NCBI GenBank assembly: GCA_947652605.1
Contig: OX393576.1
Span: 53,048,966 to 53,112,965 of the forward strand
Reading direction: 5' to 3'
Length of the DNA stretch: 64,000 nucleotides
Origin: Elmis aenea
Lineage: Eukaryota; Arthropoda; Insecta; Coleoptera; Elmidae
The number at the start of each line of letters is the position of its first letter. Within the stretch, counting starts at the first letter, position 1. A program made the position numbers and the translations under genes. The notes beneath the pieces were generated by a model. It did no database searches, was not told the DNA's origin, and worked only from the letters and a program-made list of their open reading frames with translations. Below are positions 22,473-34,435 of this stretch, in pieces.

Positions 22473-22905
22473 TCAGTGAAGTATCGCATGATAATTCTTC
22501 AGTTTTTCCTTTTCAATAGTTGTTAATCCAATCCAATCTTGTTCATCAACAAATGGATTCTGTATCCACGCGAACTTTGTAAAATCAAGATCTTCGAAAT
22601 AATGTGAAAAGTGCATTAGAAAACCATCCAAGTGTTCAGTAAATAGATTTTTGTTTGCTTCAACTATCAACTCTGGCGCAAAAATCATTTAAAAGTGGAA
22701 ATATGTCGAACTTATTTTTTTCTAAATTTTGTTTCAGTAACTCCAATTTTTTTATGAGTGCTTTCACTTTGTCTTTTTGAATCAGTAAATGCATTTGTGG
22801 TCTTTGCATTGATTTATTCAAAACACTCAATTTTCCCAAAATTTCAACCAAGTAGGCAAGTTTAACAATAAAGTTTTGATGATTACTGCGGCTAGCAGTT
22901 CTAGC
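22473..22905 (-). pseudogene. hAT transposase (ZBED/FAM200-like) central-domain relic
   Basis: The minus strand reads VEILGKLSVLNKSMQRPQMH, then KVKALIKKLELLKQNLEKN and DIFPLLNDF, then after a frameshift LFTEHLDGFLMHFSHYFEDL and KFAWIQNPF. This is the LxDIFxxLNxLNxSLQG...FxxKLxLW...FPxLxxF...H...F..YFPDLDxxxxxWVxNPF pattern of hAT transposases related to ZBED5/FAM200/SCAND3-type proteins. At least one frameshift and no BED finger or catalytic start remain. A hAT-like terminus on the same strand at 23147 probably belongs to it. Confidence 0.7.
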
Positions 22906-23120
22906 GGCCGTTTTATAGACTATGCAGTTGCAAACTGCAATTCAGTGGTGTCAGGTGTCATCCACTTTCCGAAACAACATGTTTCCAATTTAAAACAAAC
23001 AATCTTTACTTTAGTAACAAAAGCCATACTTTAAACCATGCAGCCAATGCTATACTATGCAATCTACCTATACATATATGTCCTATTTGTTAAACTTTTT
23101 ACGCCTCCTCTTGCACTAGT

Positions 23121-23147
23121 CCGCGCCTCCCAGTTTGGAAATCGCTG
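23121..23147 (-). mobile_element. hAT-like 5' terminus
   Basis: Read on the minus strand from 23147: CAGCGATTTCCAAACTGGGA, very close to the CAGNGGTTCCCAAACTGGG start common to hAT elements. It is oriented correctly as the 5' end of the hAT relic at 22473-22905. The partner 3' end and 8-bp duplication were not found. Confidence 0.55.
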
Positions 23148-23149
23148 TT

Positions 23150-23708
23150 GTACGTATTGAAAGGGCAAAAAAAACTTTAAAAAATATGAGCACAATGTAC
23201 CTACCTCCCAAAAGGGGTAGAATTTATTGTCTAAAAAGCAGCTTTTAATTAGCAGAAAGTAAGAATGGTGAAGTGTATCGTTGCTAAAGCGAATCACTTT
23301 GAACATTCTTAAAATGCAATTTAAGAAAACAATAACCATGTTTTTTTATTGTCATTAAATTTTGTTTAGTGCTCGTATAGTTGATTATTTTTATTACTTT
23401 TAAATTAATATCACAATTTTAAGTAAGCAAAGTTTGAATATAAACTTAAAGCATGAGGTCCCCAACTTTTCGTTATGAATTTGATATAGGAAAGGTATGT
23501 AAAGTTTTTAAAACTTTGTTGCGCCAGTGCAAAGTTATTGTGAAAAATAAATCATGATAAATTGAAAGTAACATTAAAGAGTTTAAATGTTTAAATGTCT
23601 AAACAAAATGATGTTGTACGACGCAAGCAAACTAATGTCTATTATTAGCGGCTATTTTTCAAGATTTTTTTTTCACGTTACATTATTGTGTATAAATTTT
23701 ATAAAAAA
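23150..23708. other. AT-rich DNA, nothing recognised
   Basis: No structured feature seen. Confidence 0.45.
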
Positions 23709-23709
23709 C

Positions 23710-24203
23710 TAGTACGGACCTGTTTAAAATCAAACTCGAACTTGTTTTTGGGTAGAACATTTTATTCTAAACAAAAAGTGTCTCTTGAGTTTTCTTCGTA
23801 TCTGCCACCAGCCACCGTTTGGCGCGGAATTTGATTTATTTTACTTTTGTCGCGAAAAATTTGCTCCCAAGTTCGATCTAAAAATATCGCGAAAAGCAGA
23901 AAATTTAAACTTGCAGCGTAAATGCTCTCATTAATCGTTAATTTAGCGGAACTTCTTCCCTCATTATTAGTATGTTCTGTTATTAAAAACTGCAAAAATC
24001 GGTAATTACTTCTTTATTTTGAATATTAGCGATATTTTTAGATCGAATTTGGGAGCAAACTTTTCGCGAAAATGGTAAAATAAATTAAATTTCGCGCCAA
24101 ACGGTGGCAAATACCAAGAAAAGTGACGAAACACTTTTTGTTTAGAATAAAATGCTCTACCCAAAAACAAGTTCGAGTTTGATTTTCAACAGGGCCGTAC
24201 TGG
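23710..24203. mobile_element. Fold-back MITE with about 170-bp arms
   Basis: The left arm from AGTACGGACCTG through AAACTCGAACTTGTTTTTGG and CTAAACAAAAAGTG pairs with the right arm ending CAGGGCCGTACT. Inner blocks (CCACCGTTTGGCGCG, GATCTAAAAATATCGC) pair as well, leaving about 100 unpaired bases near 23950. No clear target duplication. Confidence 0.65.
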
Positions 24204-24399
24204 TGTTTTGTAAAATTAATTGAAACTGAACCCCCACAACTCCGCCACTGGTTGCTTGTGGTACTTGAAATTTTCACCGATTGTGGTAACCTGTGAGGTG
24301 GGGCTGTATATCAAATTTGATTTAAATATATCTACTGGTTGAGAAACGGTTAAACATTATCGATATTTTTTCGAAAATTTCAACACCCTATATCTTTAA

Positions 24400-25323
24400 C
24401 CCTTTAGCGCGTTGTGGTTGATTTATTAACCACAGCTAAAAAAGTTCATGCTTAACGAAATTTAAATGGGAAAATATGCAATATTGAGCCTTAAGCGCTT
24501 CATAACTAAAGCTAGATGCGCTGTGGTTCGATCAGACACCACATCAACGAGTTATTTGAAAAGTGGTTACTAATTTAACCACAGCGTACTCAAGCAATCA
24601 ATTTTTATGCAATTTCGAACTAATTTCAACAGTTCTGTCAAAACATGCAAAGATGTAGCAGTGTAACCCATTTACGTGTTTGGTTTTATGGTAAATAGAT
24701 GTTTAGGAAGCTACTGTTCAATTAAACTTTCAAATTTTCTAGGTAAATTAGTCCATAAAAGTTATTTTTATTTACACGTCCAACAACTTATAAGAAAGGT
24801 AAGTAGTAAGTACAATAATTAATTTTAATATATACAAAAATTAAACACAATATCAATAAATCATATACCAATCTGTTGGTAATTGTATGTAGTGTAGAAT
24901 AATATGAAACATTTATTAGAATTCGTTTCGTTTGCGCTTAGAAAATATTTCTCTTATATTTGAGAGCATTAAATTTTTTTAAAATAACTTTTATTAGTGT
25001 CGTATTAAAATAAATAATCCTGGTCCAAAAGTCAATTTCAAAACTAAATATTGCTTCAGATGTTCAGAAGACGAGATATAAATCTGGAAACTATTACTTC
25101 GGAACAACTATTTGGTTTAATAGACCACTGCTCCCTTACATTTACCTTTATTCTTAAATGCTATGTGGTTATTAAATGAACCAGCCCTTTAATGCCCATA
25201 ATTTTGTAGCGGATATTTATTAATTTTTTTTACTATTTTTTTCATCATTTAGTATCATATATTTACGCTTTTCCACAATTTCTTTTAAAAATAATGAAAA
25301 AAATAATTCTGCACCTTAAAGAG
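24400..25323. mobile_element. Possible piggyBac-type nonautonomous element
   Basis: TTAA at 24396-24399 is followed by CCCTTTAGCGCG; CACCTTAAAGAG is followed by TTAA at 25324-25327. The ends are imperfectly inverted and the TTAA target and CCCTTT start fit piggyBac. The subterminal block GTGGTTGATTTATTAACCAC (about 24416) recurs in variant form at about 24520, 24566 and, inverted, 25160. No transposase. Confidence 0.45.
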
Positions 25324-25432
25324 TTAAAATGAAGCGGTTTTGGACCCATGTTGATGTGGAATATTCGCTTTAAAATAAGTTTTTACATCGACTGTTAAAG
25401 TTCTGCTACTCAAAAGTGGACCACCCTGTATG

Positions 25433-25685
25433 TATGATAACAAAATTGCTACAAAGACTGTCGAATTACACAACAATACTATAAAATTCTAATGAACGAT
25501 ACCGCAGACAAATTGTAACTGTTATTTGACATTTAATTAGTTGTTTTTTGTTTTTATTTTCATAGATAGCTTGATAAGCGATGGGTAAAATACGAATTTT
25601 CTTCATTTTGTGACTTTATTATAAAAACAGATATAGCAAGTAATATCTCATTTAAAAAAAAGCACATTTAATTAATTTTTGCACC
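25433..25685. repeat. Central part of the 46.5-47.5 kb fold-back family
   Basis: Shares GTTATTTGACATTTAATTAG, GATA-AGCAAGTAATATCTCA and AAAAAGCACATTT in order with 46970-47175. A MITE terminus GGACCACCCTG at 25419-25429 abuts it on the left. Confidence 0.55.
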
Positions 25686-25689
25686 GATT

Positions 25690-27660
25690 ACTAACAAAAC
25701 CTCTTCTATTGCTTTCCAAAACCTCAATTTGAAAAACGCTGGTACAGTTTGTTAAAAAGTGTTTTAACTCTTTAGATATCTTCAAAAAGTAATAAAGTAA
25801 AAAAAAAAAGTGTTTTTGTTAAGTTTATTCTGGATAGCTTTTAAATTTAAAAGGCTTAGGCATTTTTTACAGCTTTAAATTTTATACCAAATTGCCTACC
25901 TTTGCCTCTATTTAATCAACTTCGTAGCTTTCAGAATAATCGAGATCATCTTGCTGAGCTGCGCAATTTGGACGATGTTTATTTTTAATAAAGCTTAGCT
26001 CTATGATATTTAGAACTCTGGCAAATTTCTACAGCTTCGTTGCCAGTAGTTTCCATGTAAAAGCTGCTCGTTTGGTACGAGATTTGCTCGAATCTCGCGT
26101 ATAATTTCCACCTAAAAAGAAGGGTAATAGGGTTAAATCAAATGCAAGATTAATCTATTTCAGCATGCAACCTGAGGTCGCTGCTCGTTCTCACTTCTCA
26201 TCTACGTTAACACAACCTTTTGCCAGGTGCGAGGTTGAGTGCAATCGATCATATAATCTTATAAGACTGCCATAAATTGGATGACTGCTGGTTATAATTT
26301 TGGGTTTACTATCAACATTAATTAAAGTTACCGAGATTTCATGTAATTTGAGGGATATGGATAAAGATCGATAACAAATATACAAAAGATTTGTTGTTGT
26401 TTCCATGCTTATTTTAACACGTTTAAAAAAAACTTATTTAACAAGTATCGACAGAACTTTATGCATTCTGAAATTTTTTGCGGCTTAAATGTTTCTTATA
26501 AGGTACCATACAATGAGCGAAACTTTTCAAGTATCAAAAACCACATAAAAAAATTATATTTTCGTTTTGGTCAATATTTCCGTCTTAAGTACATATTGAT
26601 TTAATCTTTAAATATTTACCATGATAGGTTTCTCTAATTAGATGCAAATTAAGAGTTTCACAAATAAAAAAAAATATTCAAAAATTATTATTCTATCCGA
26701 ACAGATCTGCATAGTTTTATGACAAATAATTAAGGGAATGAAAATTAATTACTTATTTTTCAAATTTGATCGCGATTTGTTTTCATTCGGCATGTGCAGA
26801 GCACCCTTTATGCCAAGCCGTATTTACTTCATAATTTGTATAAACTGTGTTAAGAATGATAACAGTACGGAGTATATGAGTTTGCTCTTTATCATCATAA
26901 ACAAATCAAATGTCTGATATTTGCTTTCAACATTTTAAGCGCAGACGTAATCATTTAAGGATTTTCCATGGACCCCACAAATTATTTTCGTTATCACAGG
27001 AAGGATGTAGATGGAAAATATTTAAAATGTTATCATGCTCTTTATAAATAAATTATGCATAATGCAACACACGCTGGTTGGTTGTTTATTACTTATCAGT
27101 AAATACATAATTAAAACAAATACGCAAGTTGGTAACGCAATTAACCATTGAATTTCTATTTATAAATCTGATTAATGGTCACTTAATCGCGTTTTTGATT
27201 AAAAAATTGCAAAGAAATCAGGTGCTATTATAAAGCAGGTTATAAAATTTTTGTTAGCCTTCTAGGCGTAGAGAATTATTAACAATGTTTTTTAGATGTG
27301 AAAGTTAATCATAATTAACTCAAATTCAAATAGTTAAGTAATGCATCTTTTCGGAAGATCACTATGTAAAGTAAGTGATTTAGCATGACTAAGAATGAAA
27401 ATGACAAATTGCGCATGACAACGAAACTTTGTTCAAAATTTGAAATAACCGTGTACAAAGTTACTTTACACACGTTACTAAGTTTGCGTCGCGTCGATGT
27501 AAACTTGTGCATCAATTCTAACCCCACAAATGTCAAGTGTCACCAAAGTCGGAATATATGTTTTCCCACTTTACTTATAGAATTAATAATCATGTCACTA
27601 ACTGATCGTCGGAAATGTATAGTGTACAACACGTGCTGAAAGAATATTTCACGCTCGCAT
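25690..27660. other. 2 kb AT-rich DNA, no gene seen
   Basis: A less AT-biased patch at 25920-26110 and another at 26160-26300 lack any motif I recognise. ORFs are short and unsupported. Confidence 0.45.
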
Positions 27661-27664
27661 GATT

Positions 27665-27885
27665 AAGCCAGCTTTCATACTCGTGCTTACGTCAAAATTG
27701 ACAAGAACGTAATTACATGTGTATATTAGCCAAGAAGCCGTTAAAATCGTAGGTATTATGTGTTCGTAGAAAAAATAAGCTGCATAACACGAGTTTTAAG
27801 GCAATTACGCACTCGTGGAAATAATTTTCCACTCGTGCGTAATATGCTTCTCACAACTCTTGTTATGTAATATACTATTATATTT
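27665..27885 (-). repeat. Dispersed repeat, copy 2 (inverse of 17.3-17.6 kb)
   Basis: The minus strand reproduces the order ACAAGAGTTGT, GCATATTACGCACGAG, CTCGTGTTATG, CTACGAACACATAATACC, AGCC-TTTTTGGCTAATA-like words and GTAATTACG of copy 1. It is shorter in the central GC patch. Confidence 0.55.
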
Positions 27886-28054
27886 TCCTGGAAAAAATCA
27901 TCGTCAACAGTATCAAAGATTTCCAAGACTGGAAAGATAAAAAATTTACGATTTAATTTTAACAAAATACCATATTAGAGTCGTTTGAAAGAAAAATCGA
28001 ATTCAAATTTCGAATTTATTTTCGTGCCATTGTATGTTCTTTATTCATCATTAT

Positions 28055-28725
28055 ATTATTATTATTTAGTCATGAGTTCTTCTACTGTTAGGTGTAGGAC
28101 TGTTGAGTTGTGTTGTGCTGATTTTTTTTCATGTTTTTCTGTCTTGTGCTAGCCTTTTTATGTCTTTCCATTTGATGTTTCTATCCGCTGCTGCTTTTTT
28201 AACTTCGTCGTGCCAGGTTTTTCTTGGTCTACCTCGTTTGTTTTTTCCCTGTGTTCTTGCTTCATATGGTCTTCTGGTTAACCTTTCTTCTTTCATCCTA
28301 TAAATGTGACCAAACCATCCCAGCTGCCTTTCCTGTATTTTTGTTTCAACTGATTTTATCTTTAATTGTTCTCTATATGTTTCGTGTCTGATTCTGTCTT
28401 TTTTTGTTTTTCCTTGGATTTTTCTTAGAAATCTCATTTCAGCTGCATTCACTCGGCTACTATTTTTATTTGTTAGTGCCCACGTTTCACTTCCGTATAA
28501 AAGTTACTACCTTTTTGACCACTTCTACTTTTGTTGTTTTTGGGACTTCTCTATTTCCAAAAAATGTTGTTCTTAAACTGTTAAATATTATTCCCACATT
28601 TCCTGTCCTTTCGCTTATTTCCTAGTCCATTCCTCCATTATTCTCTATGATCACTCCTAAATGTTTAAAGCTTTCTACCTGTTCTAACCTAAGCCCATTT
28701 AAAGTGATGCTATGCCTTTGTTCAT
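28055..28725 (-). pseudogene. RTE-type reverse transcriptase C-terminal relic with 3' tail
   Basis: On the minus strand, 28725-28600 reads LRLEQVESFKHLGVIIENNG, the YLG-containing palm end. After a frameshift the last 107 codons (28452-28129) read AEMRFLRKIQGKTKKDRIRH, RQLGWFGHIYRMKEERLTRR, KRGRPRKTWHDEVKKAA and IKRLAQDRKT, then stop. This is the C-terminal region after the RT domain of RTE-like elements (RRMLRI, LxWxGHxxRM, RGRPxxxW blocks). An AATAATAATATAATG microsatellite-like tail closes the 3' end. The 5' part is missing. Related tails lie at 229-352 and 43905-44040. Confidence 0.75.
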
Positions 28726-28739
28726 TATATTAATGTACA

Positions 28740-29480
28740 TAAATTATTTTTGGAACATCCTATATACATCAATATTATGCCAAATGTTTATTAAAAATAT
28801 AATTTCAGGCAGTCTTGCAGCACTTAAAAATGATTTAAAAAGCAGGATCAATCAAAAACAAATATGCAATTTTATAGTTATTTCAATAGATAGGTCCACA
28901 ACACATTTTTTTGATTAGTACTATTTTTTTAAATACTATAACATATTTTCAGAACTGCGTTAGTAATTGTATATTATTTCACAATATTAAAAATATGATG
29001 CGACTCCGTTAGACTCCGCTTATACCATAGCTTCCATAATATATTTAGGTCGGTTCCTTTGATGATAATGTGGCTTAGAAATTTGGCTTTGAGCAATACT
29101 ACCATGTTACTCGACACGGATTTAAATTTGAACTTTGGAAACTGGCTTAGTGTTTATAAACTGCATTGCAAATTGAAAAAGGTTACAACATCCTTAATGT
29201 TCAATAGTTTTAAATACCTAATTGTTCTGAGAAATTTGACTACCTATATGGTTATTAATTCTGTTTCGTTTATAAATTTTGATTTTATTTTAACGATTAA
29301 GATCATGACAAAGATTTAGATTGACGTTTACATTTTTTCTTAACAAAAAGTAAATTTTTCTTTAGCTGATAAATCAGTAATTTTTCCTAGCAATCAAATA
29401 AAAGGTGAATTTATCAATTTCGTTACGTCTAGAAGACGATTTAAATCTAGTTTATTATTAAGCCAATATTCAAGTACATC
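28740..29480. other. AT-rich DNA, nothing recognised
   Basis: ORFs of 68-86 codons here are low-complexity and unsupported. Confidence 0.45.
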
Positions 29481-29483
29481 GTA

Positions 29484-29921
29484 CAGTGGAAGTCGGTTAC
29501 AACGCGCCTTTTATAACGCGTATTTAGGTATACTGCGGAACTTTTTTGTATTGACGCTCCCAGCATGAAAGACGAGGTGTGGGGGCAAATAAAAACACTA
29601 GAAATGTTGTTGGAATTCTTATTCGACACAATAATATAAATCGTAAATTGTAATTGTTATGTAGTTTGATTTGAGAGCATCGAATCGTTTCTGGGTGCGT
29701 AATTGTAAAGCAACTGTAATTGCTTCGTTTTTAAATTTATGTATTTGCTCATATGAACAGAGTTTATTTTAATTTTATATGTTCTAAATAACAAATACAA
29801 TTGTAAAAATGAGTTCATACTAAAATATAATGATCTTCAACAATTCGGTTATACCGCGGTTATCATATAACGCGGGTCGGTTACACCCCGCGCAAACCCG
29901 CGTTATAACCGACTTCCATTG
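29484..29921. mobile_element. pogo/Tigger-like MITE, 438 bp
   Basis: Ends CAGTGGAAGTCGGTTACAACGCG and CGCGTTATAACCGACTTCCATTG form a 23-bp inverted repeat with few differences, flanked by TA (29482-29483, 29922-29923). CAGT(G)GAA...CGGTTATAACG termini at TA are characteristic of pogo-group elements. Extra inner copies of TTATAACGCG and CGGTTACACC lie next to the ends. No ORF. Confidence 0.7.
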
Positions 29922-30100
29922 TATTTTGATAATGAATCATCTCAAATTAATCACCTCTTACTTCAATCATTCTGTGTTTAAAATAAGTGATTATATAAAC
30001 CAAAAGTATTATTTTTCATCTGATAACTGTTTGAATTATTTGAGTAATAGTTATTTATGTATCAAGGCCGAAAAAGTACGGTTTGGCCGAGGTGCATATT

Positions 30101-30393
30101 ACATTTTTTGTGCGATCGAATTAAAAACAATTTAAATTTTTAGTAATTTTCAAAATTTTAGGTTAGAAACCACGTGACATTCTGTCACTGACAGATGACG
30201 GCGTATGTACTGCATTACCGGCCCTCTCCTTAGCAACGGCCGTAAAAGTTACTTTTTCGGCCGTTGCTAAGGGTAACGGACTGAAAAGTAACTTTTACGG
30301 CCGTTGCTAAGGATGGGGCCGGTAATGCAGTACTTTATGGTTGCTAACGCGTCCGTCAAACAGCTGTTTCTAGTACGATCGCACAAAAAATGT
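30101..30393. repeat. 293-bp fold-back repeat with GC-rich core
   Basis: The outer inverted pair ACATTTTTTGTGCGATCG / CGATCGCACAAAAAATGT encloses a second pair GTACTGCATTACCGGCCC / GGGCCGGTAATGCAGTAC. The core holds CGGCCGTTGCTAAGG-type words three times in alternating orientation. The structure can fold in more than one way. No target duplication is certain. Confidence 0.65.
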
Positions 30394-31241
30394 TTTAAAT
30401 ATAAATGTAACCAAGTTTATTTAACAAATCACTTATTTTTCTTTAAAGATAAATCGCTTTGTAAAAAAATATTTACAACTTTAACACTCTCGACAAAGAG
30501 AGGTGAGTCTTAAAACTAATACAGACTTTTTTAAGAAGCGAGTCTCTTCAGAAATAACATTAGTGATTTTATTATTAAACTGATAAATGCTCGACTTAAT
30601 TTAGTATTTATTTTTAATATCAATAAAGTTATTTAAAAATCACGTACATTTTTTAAAAGAAGTATCTCTTGTAGGGATTCTTATCTAGTTTCAAGACCCT
30701 GGTCTTTTATTCAATAGTAAATGTATGTAAATTAAATAAATAAATAAGATTGCTAATGGTAAAGACACACCTTGAAAGTGGTACAGCATCTCTGAAAGAG
30801 ATTGTTTATAGAAAAAAAGGGCATTTTTATTAAACTTATTTGTGTTAAACTGGATCTACTTGTATTTCTGATTGTTTATCGCCCTATTTGTAGCCAGCGA
30901 TAGTCGTTCCAACTAAAATTATTTTACTCTTGCTTAATAACAGAAATTTTTGTGAAACACGAATCAAGTTTGCCACGTTGTGTATACTTATATTGATATT
31001 TTATTTATGGTACGTTTACTAAGCGGATTAAAATTTGTGTTATCGGCGAATGTTGGCAAGCGTACAATTTTTAAGCCAACAAAAGCATAATCTTTCGCTA
31101 GGGAATTTTTTTTATAGTAAGTCGGGACGAGGTTTAGCCACTCGTTAAGCGGATTAGTCTGTTATATAAATCCCGCATGTTAAACAAAAATAACGTGATA
31201 ATATATTTTCTATTTAGTTAACTCGGTGAATACATTTTTAT
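30394..31241. other. AT-rich DNA, nothing recognised
   Basis: No feature found. Confidence 0.45.
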
Positions 31242-31360
31242 AAGGACTGGTTTTATAAAGCGCCTTACATATAACTAGAAGGTTATCATCAAGAAGTCAG
31301 TGCTGTATCTCTAGGTTAACCTGAAAATGCCATGTTAAGCGCTTTATAAAACCGGGCCTT
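31242..31360. mobile_element. 119-bp miniature inverted-repeat element
   Basis: AAGGACTGGTTTTATAAAGCGC at the left and GCGCTTTATAAAACCGGGCCTT at the right form the ends, with TAT on both outer sides. A second inner pair (AAGGTTATC / GGTTAACCT) is weaker. Confidence 0.55.
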
Positions 31361-32552
31361 TATGTGCGAAATGCACTGTTAAGTATATGGATAATTCATT
31401 TGCAAAATTCTTTTTGTTTGAATAATACCGTTACCGTGTTAAATGCACTTGACATTTGATTATCTGAGATTGGATTCATCCTGTAGCGGGTTTCCTAAAT
31501 GTTAGACCACGAAATAAATTGTTGCGTTTTCCTATTGTGGTATAAATAATTTTCCTCTTTATTTTTGTGCGTTTATGAATGAAAAATTTTTGTTTTACCG
31601 TATGGGTAGCTATAATCTGCCATTTCTCTAAAGTTTTCACTATATATTACAATATAATAGCGTTGCCTATTCATAATAAACTTGTCATTTGTTTTAAATT
31701 TGCTTATGACACTGTTACAACCTTACAACATTCTATAACAAAATTAGTATTAAATTTGCATGGATATGCTTGCTATTGTGCAGTCTCAAAGTTACTTATC
31801 TCAATTTGAAGTTTATGCTCCGATTAATCCGTTAAACAATGCTTCAAGTGCATTGTCGGTTATAGCTGCAAGTTCGGGTCTAAAACTCAAGTTGCAGTAT
31901 TTCGATACTCCACGCGAATATATGACAAAGATTTATGAATTTCGCTTAAATGTGTGGTTTAAATAAAGTTGAATATATGATATGCAAACGCTGAACACAA
32001 TTGTAGAGGTTGTAATTTTATGGTCTTCAGTTGTTTTATTTTATTAACCCTTATGTCCATAACCGAAACTCACAACGTTGTTCCGGGTACCCACCTATAG
32101 AATTTTTATAATAAACTTATGCTGTAAGTTTTGTATGTTTTTGTAAATAGAATGACAGATTGGTCAAATCATTCGTTTTAAATTTCACATTCTAAAACCT
32201 GTAACAAATATACGAAACATTTCATTTACTTTTAAATAAGGTAATAAACAAACCAGATATAGATATATATTTAAATAAGTTCAAAACGAACATCTATCTC
32301 AACACCCTATTATAAAAATTTGCCCATCTTCGTTATATTTTAAACATTTGTGTTGTTACAAATTACTTTCGATTTTAACCAACGCAACAAAAGAATAATT
32401 TTCTGTAAAATTAGATATGAAAGATTTTTACACAGTTGTAACAGAACCTCAAAATCAGTAATTTTTAAAAATAACTTTCAGGCTTATAAAGTCATAATTA
32501 TTACTAATTCGCGTCATTTGTGCTGTAGAGCAGCAATAAAGAAGAGCAGAAA
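31361..32552. other. AT-rich DNA, nothing recognised
   Basis: Two overlapping ORFs of 76 and 68 codons (31579-31966) lack recognisable motifs and are judged chance. Confidence 0.4.
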
Positions 32553-32560
32553 ATGAACGT

Positions 32561-32822
32561 AGGGTTGCCACATGTTGAGATGCTTAATGTAGGACATTTT
32601 TGTAAAGCAAAAAAACATTTTGTCATTTTGTTGTGAAGAGCAAAAAAAAAACGTCGCATAGGTAATTTTGTTGTGAAGAGCAAAAAAAGAAAATCCTACT
32701 GTATTTGTTTAAAAATTATCGCCATGTACAATGTAGGACAATTACGCTTGCGTGTAGGACGTAGGACATCTATCGTATTTGTAGGACTCTCCTACCAAAA
32801 GTAGGACTTGTGGCAACCCTGA
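32561..32822. mobile_element. hAT-like MITE, 262 bp
   Basis: Ends AGGGTTGCCACA and TGTGGCAACCCTGA. Flanks ATGAACGT (32553-32560) and GTGAACGT (32823-32830) match in 7 of 8 bases, the length expected for a hAT target duplication. The interior repeats GTAGGAC six or more times and carries a direct repeat of TTTTGTTGTGAAGAGCAAAA. Confidence 0.65.
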
Positions 32823-32830
32823 GTGAACGT

Positions 32831-34434
32831 CTTACGCAACATATTAGGAGTGATTGTCTCAAAAGTTTTTGAATTATTATTACATACATTTTAGATTTTT
32901 ATAAACTGTTATATTTTTGTATTACGTGGCAAGTGTAATTGCAAAATAGCGCGGTTTTACTCCTTAGCCTGCCCAGTGTTGAATTAGACGGGATATGAAT
33001 TTGAACCAATTTCATTACGAGTGAAGGCACTGTAAAATGAATTTTAACCCCAATAGATCATATAATTTATAATCTGAACGACAGTTATTATGAATAAAAG
33101 TTAATGAAAACGATTTTAAATCATGTTAAATTAGTGTTGGAGAATTTGGTAGAAAATTAAAATTTTTAGAAAATCATAGGATTTTAAACACAGGAAATTC
33201 ATATTTTTTGCGTTATTTTTAGGTAAATCGAAAAAGTAAAAATGCTTCTCAAATCAGCTTATTATTTTTTGTGTTCTAATCTAATTAGATTTTGAAACAA
33301 GCATTTGGTCTTTTTTTAAACATCATTATCATTATTATTTTTTGTATACATTTTGATTTGTATATTAAAAGGTAGGTAATACTAAAAATTCTGCACATTA
33401 TTACATAATGCACTCTTGGTGAAATTAAATTTTATAACGAATCGCAAAAATTCAAAATCTATTTATTTATAAAATCATGTACGTAAAAAACAAAAAGTAA
33501 ACAAAACATAACGAAAGAGGGCTAGAGCAATTGTTTTCAACTGTTAATTAAGCAACACATTCCCGACAAACTCTGAAAAAAGGTTATGTCGCCTAATCTG
33601 GTTAAACCAAACAGAATGTTTAAAATTGAGTGTCTAATTTTTGAAATTGGTTTGGCAACAGCGCAATGTAAACGGAAATTATTAAAATTTAAGATGTTAT
33701 TATTTCCAAATATTGTTGGTTACTGGATTATTTAGCCGTAACGTGTATACCTAATATTTTTTTCTTAAAATGTTTTCTTTTGTGGTGGTAATAGAAGTGA
33801 TTACTGTAATATATCATATCCTACGTCGATTACCACAACAAACAATTTTTAACGCTGCAGATTAACACTAAAGTATGTGTTTGCGATGCCGTGGGGAATC
33901 CCTCATGACACACACACACGTACCACGTAATAGATGCAAACGCGAGGGTCTAATAGCAGTTTAAAAAATAAGAATTCACGGTCACGGCTGCAGCGAATTT
34001 CTGACAATATCTGACAAAGCCATTAACTTCATTACAGTTCAAAAGCCACCTCCCACCGGGTAAAAAGGCACCTCTTAGTCATGATAATGACTTTGTAAAC
34101 GATACGGGCGCCAGACTAAGTAACTCCTGTGCAGTAGCTAGTAACAGGTGCTTTTATTAGTAACCTGTTATCAGACCTAACGGTAATGCTTATTACCAAG
34201 TGTTGGCTTGCATTTTAAATATCCTAGTCAAATACTTCATTGTTTGTTAAATAATTAAGTATTGGTAGAGAAAGTTCCGAATGACCTTTTTCAGGTTTAA
34301 TATCATCATTTTGATCGTCACATACGACATTACGTTAATGATTTTTAATACTGATCCTATCAATTTGTACCATTAATCAGCTAAAACAATGCAAGAGGAT
34401 AATTTTTTAAACAAATATTTACTCATATTCATAT
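32831..34434. other. 1.6 kb AT-rich DNA with one GC-richer patch
   Basis: The patch at about 33880-34190 (CCTCCCACCGGGTAAAAAGG, GATACGGGCGCCAGAC) stands out in composition but holds no ORF or repeat I can name; it could be non-coding regulatory DNA. The rest shows nothing. Confidence 0.4.
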
Positions 34435-34435
34435 A

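Noticed and set aside
28103..28625. Plus-strand hydrophobic ORFs of 66-73 codons
   Set aside because: Complement of the RTE reverse-transcriptase relic; hydrophobicity comes from reading Lys/Arg codons in reverse.
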